Shown here: one piece after another, positions 33,157 through 36,990 of the stretch
Layout of the letters: the number at the start of each line of letters is the position of its first letter
Position numbering within the stretch: the stretch's first letter is position 1
DNA from: Planctomycetota bacterium
Lineage (GTDB): Bacteria; Planctomycetota; Phycisphaerae; UBA1845; UTPLA1
Direction: 5' to 3'
Length of the DNA stretch: 36,990 nucleotides
NCBI GenBank assembly: GCA_016235815.1
Contig: JACRIM010000029.1
Coordinates: 1 to 36,990 of the forward strand
Notes under the pieces: model-generated
The model's database searches: none
What the model was told of the DNA's origin: nothing
The model's input: only the letters and a program-made list of their open reading frames with translations
Position numbers and translations under genes: made by a program

Positions 33157-33902
33157 GACGCACCCTCCACCAGCGACGGCTCGGGCTGCGTCAGCTCCAG
33201 AAAAATATCCTCAAGTCGATGCTCCTGCGCCGCCCGCGCCTTCAGCTCCGCCAGCGTCCCGCACGCCACGATCCGCCCGTGATTGATGATCGCAATCCGA
33301 TCCGCAATCGACTCGGCCACGTCCAGCGTGTGCGTCGACATGAATACCGTCCGCCCCGCCTCGGCGCGCTTGCGAAAAATATCCTTCACGATGCGCACGG
33401 TGCGCGGGTCCAGCCCCACCATCGGCTCATCGACGATCAACACCTGCGGGTCGTGCATGAGCGCCGCCGCAAGGACGACGCGCTGCTTCATGCCGTGCGA
33501 ATATCCCTCGGCCAGTTGATCCGCGAACCGCGTCACGTCGAGCATCGACATAAACTGATTCGCCCGCTCCACGCACAGAGCCGGGTCCAGTTCATACATC
33601 TGCCCGACAAACGACAGGAACTCCCGCGCCGACAATTTCTGATACAGGAACGGTTGATCCGGCACATACGCCAACCGCGCCTTCGCCGCCCGCGCATCCG
33701 TCGTCATCGGAAATCCGCAAACCTCGATCTGCCCCGCATCCGGCGCAAGCAGCCCGGTCATCATCTTGATCGTCGTGGTCTTGCCCGCGCCGTTCGGGCC
33801 GAGAAATGCAAACACCTCACCCGGCACCACATGCAACGAAATATCATCCACGGCTCGCAGCCGCCCGTAGCACTTCGTTACATGGTTCAGAATGATCGAC
33901 AT
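33153..33902 (-). CDS. ABC transporter ATP-binding protein
   Basis: 249 residues. Walker A GPNGAGKTT (~34-42), Q-loop region YVPDQPFLY, signature YSHGMKQRVVLAAALMHDP (LSGGQ replaced by YSHGM, common in the ABC-2 exporter group), Walker B VLIVDEPMVGLDP and switch His in STHTLD are all present. It energises the permease encoded next, with which it overlaps by 4 nt. It starts 4 nt after the stop of the 33907-34746 gene, so the three form one operon. Confidence 0.95.
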   Translation of the reverse strand: MSIILNHVTKCYGRLRAVDDISLHVVPGEVFAFLGPNGAGKTTTIKMMTGLLAPDAGQIEVCGFPMTTDARAAKARLAYVPDQPFLYQKLSAREFLSFVGQMYELDPALCVERANQFMSMLDVTRFADQLAEGYSHGMKQRVVLAAALMHDPQVLIVDEPMVGLDPRTVRIVKDIFRKRAEAGRTVFMSTHTLDVAESIADRIAIINHGRIVACGTLAELKARAAQEHRLEDIFLELTQPEPSLVEGAS

Positions 33903-33906
33903 CGCG

Positions 33907-34746
33907 TTACTTGCCCACCTCGTTTTTGGCTCGCTTTTTCACCGACGGCGCGCGGTTCCTCTCCGGTACGGCGTTTAATCGCGACTCCTTGTCATACGGT
34001 TCATCCAGCAGAGTCCATGTCCCGATCAGCGGCAACCGAACCTCTTGCTTCAACACCTTGCCATTCTCATCGGCCCAGGCCGTCGCGGTCGGCGTCTCCA
34101 CCCGAAAACAATCCACCATTCCCTCGTCAACCTGAATCGTCTCCCGACGTGTCACCCGCGCCAGTTGCGTCTGAAATTCAACCGATTGAGTCTTGATCAG
34201 CGAAAACGGATCCAGCAGCCGGATCCGCCAGCTCTGCCCCACGCGCAACCGCTCCAGATGCGTGAACGGCCGAAGCGTCTCGGAGAGATACCGCGACAAC
34301 TCGCCATCGAGCAGTAGTGTCTTCTTCAAATCGCCCAGCTTCGCGATCACCGAGAAATCGCGCTCAATGCGCTCGGCATCCACCTCGCCATAAACCCCGG
34401 GCGCGTTCAACGTAAATTTGAAATGTTCCAGCCGCTCCTGCGTGTCGTACACCAGGTCCGTGCTGAGGATCCACGTCCCGTGGACCGGCAGCATCCCCGT
34501 GACCTTCCCCGCCTCCAGCACCGTCGTACTGCGGACCATCATCATCGGGCTGGGCGACGTCGTGATCCACGTCGTGCCGATTCGCTTGTTGGCCTGGTTG
34601 AAGATGCCGACTTGATAATCGCCCGCCGGAAGCAACTGCCGCGGCGGGTCCTGCGCCGTCCACTGCGGCAGAACGTCGCGCTGAACGAGCAACCCCATCG
34701 CAATCAACCATGTAATTGCAAGTATGCTGCCAAGGAGCCGGTTCAT
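33907..34746 (-). CDS. Membrane-anchored protein of the ABC exporter operon
   Basis: 279 residues. One N-terminal membrane helix (LLGSILAITWLIAMGLLV) would anchor a periplasmic beta-rich domain of alternating strands (DYQVGIFNQANKRIGTTWITT; TATAWADENGKVLKQEVRLPLIGTWTLL) and a basic C-terminus. I do not recognise the family. As first gene of the operon it may be a periplasmic partner of the ABC transporter. No Shine-Dalgarno is seen; a weak GATAGC lies 8 nt before the ATG. Confidence 0.72.
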   Translation of the reverse strand: MNRLLGSILAITWLIAMGLLVQRDVLPQWTAQDPPRQLLPAGDYQVGIFNQANKRIGTTWITTSPSPMMMVRSTTVLEAGKVTGMLPVHGTWILSTDLVYDTQERLEHFKFTLNAPGVYGEVDAERIERDFSVIAKLGDLKKTLLLDGELSRYLSETLRPFTHLERLRVGQSWRIRLLDPFSLIKTQSVEFQTQLARVTRRETIQVDEGMVDCFRVETPTATAWADENGKVLKQEVRLPLIGTWTLLDEPYDKESRLNAVPERNRAPSVKKRAKNEVGK

Positions 34747-34818
34747 AAGGCAACGCTATCCTGTTGCCGGAATCGCGGCGATTCGTCCGGCCTGGGTGTG
34801 ACGGCCACTGATTCTAGG

Positions 34819-34838
34819 GACCCGCGCGCCTGCGGGTC
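34819..34838. promoter_or_regulatory. Inverted repeat in divergent gap
   Basis: GACCCGC and GCGGGTC form a perfect 7-bp inverted repeat around 6 nt, midway between two divergent genes. It could be an operator or an RNA hairpin; nothing decides. Confidence 0.35.
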
Positions 34839-34884
34839 AAACACGGGCAATTTCATCGCGCAGGTACGCGAATGCTCCATCGCC

Positions 34885-34913
34885 TTGACACATTCGTCAT
34901 TCCACCGTTTGCT
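34885..34913 (+). promoter_or_regulatory. Candidate promoter of the 34948 gene
   Basis: A perfect TTGACA (34885-34890) is followed after 17 nt by TTTGCT, a poor -10. A 14-bp perfect palindrome, TCCGCCGCGGCGGA (34925-34938), lies between it and the ATG at 34948. Confidence 0.4.
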
Positions 34914-34947
34914 CCGCTCGAAGATCCGCCGCGGCGGACGCGCAAAC

Positions 34948-35661
34948 ATGAAGCCTCCCAAACACTGGAAACCAATCGCCTTTGCGACACTCGGCGTCGT
35001 TCTCATCGTCGCCATCACCGCGAGCTACACGCTCCTGCGCACGCCCGGCTGGTACGACATCCCCGACATCGCACCGGCCGAGCAACAGATCGTGCGCAAC
35101 AATCTCCTCGCCGCCGAACAAGCCTTCACCGAAAGCCTGCGCACCGCCAAGCAGCCCTTCGTCTACCACGTATACCAGGACGACGTGAATCGGTGGATCG
35201 CCATGCGCCGCGAAATCTACCCCTTGATCGACGAACTGACCCCGCAGGAACTGATCGACCCCATGGTTCTCTTCGCACCCGGCGAAATCACCGTCGCCGG
35301 CCGATACAGAAAACGCGGCATGGAGGTCGTCGTCTCGCTGGATGTTGAAGCGCGCTACGACGCCGACGCACTATTCCTTAAGCTCAAAAGCCTGCGCTGC
35401 GGGTCCATGCGCGTGCCCGTCGACTTCGCCGCCCTCGGCCTCGACCACCCGGTGGATCGGCGCGCCGGCGCGGTCTGGCCCGGAAGCCCCGCGATGAAAG
35501 GCGACTTCCTTCATGGCCTCCGCATCGAATCACGCGCACTCTGGAAGAATGGCAACTTCGGCTATCGCGTGAAGAACCTGGCCGTGCGCGATGGGCAGAT
35601 CGACCTCACCGTCGAGCCGCTCGGCCATCAACCGCCGACGCGCTCCAGGGACCACGACTGA
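34948..35661 (+). CDS. Single-pass membrane protein of unknown function
   Basis: 237 residues from ATG 34948; the frame is open upstream but conserved-looking sequence begins here with MKPPKHWK and one transmembrane helix (IAFATLGVVLIVAITASYTLL). The remainder is predicted extracytoplasmic: an alpha-helical part with EQQIVRNNLLAAEQAFTESL and a beta-rich part (EITVAGRYRKRGMEVVVSLDVEARYDADALFLKL). The pattern resembles planctomycete proteins with an LptA/AsmA-like or lipid-binding beta domain, but no family is claimed. The last 34 bp overlap the 3' end of the convergent LigD-like gene. Confidence 0.7.
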   Translation: MKPPKHWKPIAFATLGVVLIVAITASYTLLRTPGWYDIPDIAPAEQQIVRNNLLAAEQAFTESLRTAKQPFVYHVYQDDVNRWIAMRREIYPLIDELTPQELIDPMVLFAPGEITVAGRYRKRGMEVVVSLDVEARYDADALFLKLKSLRCGSMRVPVDFAALGLDHPVDRRAGAVWPGSPAMKGDFLHGLRIESRALWKNGNFGYRVKNLAVRDGQIDLTVEPLGHQPPTRSRDHD

Positions 35662-36026
35662 TCCCCCGCCGCGCAACGCGTGAACACAAATCGCCCGACG
35701 AGCCGCGACCCGCGAAACACGACCTCCACCCGCCCCGCCTCCCACGTGATGACGTCGCACATCCCGCTGTCATGCCGCGTCACACGCCCCCGATCGCCCG
35801 AAATCGGCCCTTCATAGGTGAGATACGCCAGCCGATGATCGCCAATTCGCTCGCACGCCATCGGTCCGGCCTGTTCCGGCGGCGCGGCACACTTCCACGT
35901 GGCCAGCGCATTCCCCTGTTGGATCATCACGTCGTAATGGATGCCGTCCCGCTGCTCGTGCCGCAAAACGACAAAAGGCACCGTGTTCTGCGGCAATTCT
36001 GCGGGCTTATCCGATGATAGAGTCAT
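35628..36026 (-). CDS. Stand-alone LigD 3'-phosphoesterase-like domain protein
   Basis: 132 residues from ATG 36026. The frame runs open upstream to 36386, but that part is antisense to the TPR lipoprotein gene and was excluded. The core matches the DNA polymerase-ligase N-terminal (LigD phosphoesterase) domain: RHE and HYD (metal-site His, His, Asp), DHRLAYLTYEGPISGDRGRVTRHDSG with another His and the acidic GPISG loop. The Arg after HYD in LigD (HYDLR) is Met here. LigD phosphoesterases trim 3'-phosphate or ribonucleotide ends during end joining; this protein is a single domain without polymerase or ligase. No ku or ligD is in the window. Confidence 0.82.
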   Translation of the reverse strand: MTLSSDKPAELPQNTVPFVVLRHEQRDGIHYDVMIQQGNALATWKCAAPPEQAGPMACERIGDHRLAYLTYEGPISGDRGRVTRHDSGMCDVITWEAGRVEVVFRGSRLVGRFVFTRCAAGDQSWSLERVGG

Positions 36027-36068
36027 GTGTGACAAGGGGTTCCGAGCGTCCGCCACGGCCCCCTTCGC

Positions 36069-36097
36069 TTGCAGCCACGCGACGCGCGCCTTAGCAT
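36069..36097 (+). promoter_or_regulatory. Candidate promoter of the TPR lipoprotein, leaderless arrangement
   Basis: TTGCAG (36069-36074) and TAGCAT (36092-36097) are exactly 17 nt apart. The -10 ends 7 nt before ATG 36105, with no Shine-Dalgarno. The same TTGCA -35 is used at the tRNA, tdk and dockerin-like promoters. Confidence 0.5.
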
Positions 36098-36104
36098 TCA
36101 ATCC

Positions 36105-36845
36105 ATGATAACCCGCCTCGTTCATGCTCCCAACCGCGCTCCCAACATGGATGTTCGACGCGTCGCGGCAATCGTCGCCATCGCCTGCGCCCTCCAAACG
36201 TTCACCGGCTGCGGCAAACCGACCTCGTCTTATCAAGACCTGATGCGCGAAGGGCTGACTGAATACGACTCCGGCGGTTATGCCGAAGCCATCGCCATGT
36301 TCAAGAATGCCTCCGAGGCCGACCGCGAACGGCCCGAACCGTCCTACTACATCGGCCTGTGCTACATGAAGATGGCCGACCGCCAATTCCGCGAGGATGA
36401 TCTTCCCGGTGCCCTGCGCTATTGCGACCGGGCCCTCGGCGCCTTCGAAGCCGCCGTCGGCGCATTCCCCGGTTACGCCCGCGCGGTGCAGGGCAAGGCC
36501 GATGCTTACAAGCTCAAGGGCGAGAATCAGGCCGCGCTACGCGTCGCCAATTGGGCCGCCGCCTACGTCGGGCCACAGGCCAAGATGCTCATCCTCAAGG
36601 GTCGACAATACGCCCAGGCCGGCGACATTGACAACGCCCAACTCTCCTTCAAGCAGGCCGTGTCGATTGAAGATGCCAACCCCGCCGCCCACGCCGAGCT
36701 GGGCTTGTTCTACATGCGCTGCGGCAATCGGCCGAAGGCGATTGAGCACCTCCAACGCGCCTACGACCTGAACCCCGGCGCACCGGAAGTCCTCGCCGCT
36801 CTCGCCAAACTCGGCGCAACCCCGCGCACACCAACTCAAAAGTAG
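36105..36845 (+). CDS. TPR-repeat lipoprotein
   Basis: 246 residues from ATG 36105; ATG 36147 would give 232 residues with a shorter signal region. A hydrophobic stretch VAAIVAIACALQTFTGC ends in a lipobox, so the mature protein should begin with lipidated Cys and be membrane-tethered. The remainder is a TPR array: EYDSGGYAEAIAMFKNASE, SYYIGLCYMKMAD, ALRYCDRALGAFEAAVG, GDIDNAQLSFKQAVSIE and NRPKAIEHLQRAYDLNPGAPEVLAALAKL. Such lipoproteins act as assembly scaffolds in the envelope; partner unknown. Confidence 0.85.
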   Translation: MITRLVHAPNRAPNMDVRRVAAIVAIACALQTFTGCGKPTSSYQDLMREGLTEYDSGGYAEAIAMFKNASEADRERPEPSYYIGLCYMKMADRQFREDDLPGALRYCDRALGAFEAAVGAFPGYARAVQGKADAYKLKGENQAALRVANWAAAYVGPQAKMLILKGRQYAQAGDIDNAQLSFKQAVSIEDANPAAHAELGLFYMRCGNRPKAIEHLQRAYDLNPGAPEVLAALAKLGATPRTPTQK

Positions 36846-36871
36846 GGTGGGTTGTACTCAACCAGCCCTTT
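36844..36871 (+). terminator. Imperfect hairpin after the TPR lipoprotein gene
   Basis: AGGGTGGGTTG and CAACCAGCCCT pair with two mismatches around a TACT loop and are followed by only TTT. It is a plausible weak terminator. Confidence 0.4.
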
Positions 36872-36937
36872 GAAGGTGTGTCAGTTTCGGTGATCCAGCG
36901 TTCCAGTCCACTTGGTCGTTAATCTCCGTAAGCCGGC

Positions 36938-36990
36938 ATGGAGGCTGGTGAATGGGAGACGACATGGATGTTGCTGGGAAAAATGTTCGA
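36938..36990 (+). other. Possible gene start at the window edge
   Basis: GGGAG (36954-36958) is followed by ATG at 36964 and, in another frame shared with ATG 36938, ATG at 36968. Both frames stay open to the edge, which is too short to choose or to name a product. The region 36872-36937 shows no other feature. Confidence 0.25.

Noticed and set aside
34423-34947. N-terminal extension of the 34948 gene to 34423
   Set aside because: It overlaps the start of the divergent 33907-34746 gene and is Arg/His-rich mirror sequence; the membrane helix begins right after ATG 34948.
36846-36990. Insertion-sequence end at the right edge
   Set aside because: The last 145 bp contain no terminal inverted repeat that can be matched within the window, and the reading frame is too short to identify a transposase.

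Overview
The window looks like a chromosomal piece of a Planctomycetota bacterium, probably from a Phycisphaerae-like lineage. The inference rests on protein style: secreted proteins with Cys-rich GxCC modules, a protein ending in DxNxNGxxDxC and dockerin-like calcium repeats, a stand-alone LigD-phosphoesterase-like protein, a very large UvrA, and GC-rich coding with many GTG starts. No rRNA is present, so the placement is not proven.

Layout. 1-2661 (-) is a secreted Cys-rich protein cut by the window edge. A 470-bp gap with an octanucleotide array follows. 3132-4292 (-) is a CpaE/TadZ-like receiver-ATPase, and 4517-5394 (+) holds two paralogous PilZ-like genes. 5515-9831 (+) is one exported protein with three amidohydrolase-like domains. 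10071-13342 (+) holds a glycine-rich zinc-ribbon protein with a clear terminator, then trmB-yidD and polX. 13344-17439 (-) is a run of three TPR/membrane genes, divergent from ilvC (17518-18525). A tRNA-Ala(CGC) follows. The giant uvrA (18765-23945) is followed by an MmcQ/YjbR protein and a nucleoside-salvage pair, tdk and a CNT transporter. 26572-31294 (-) is visibly less GC-rich and encodes an S8 protease, split by a frameshift at a G8 run, and a dockerin-like secreted protein. 31453-34746 (-) is an ABC-2 exporter operon. The window closes with a membrane-anchored protein, a LigD-phosphoesterase-like protein and a TPR lipoprotein.

The most unusual locus is uvrA. The protein is arranged C-half / N-half / C-half, so an extra UvrA C-terminal-type ABC module precedes a full UvrA, and a C-terminal extension of about 340 residues contains a repeated motif. 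Five short tandem-repeat arrays of two families sit inside this one gene: three arrays of the heptamer CTCARGA and two of an octamer resembling RNCCCYTG. They lie mostly at module boundaries or in insertion loops. The same octamer family also forms arrays in two intergenic gaps. One heptamer array is read in a different frame from the other two, so the similarity is at DNA level.

Expression signals. Several genes have a -10-like box ending only 6-8 nt before the start codon and no Shine-Dalgarno (trmB, polX, mmcQ-like, tdk, the first TPR gene, the TPR lipoprotein), suggesting leaderless mRNAs. The secreted-protein genes instead have GGAGGT ribosome sites and longer leaders. All functional assignments come from reading motifs by eye; no database search was run.
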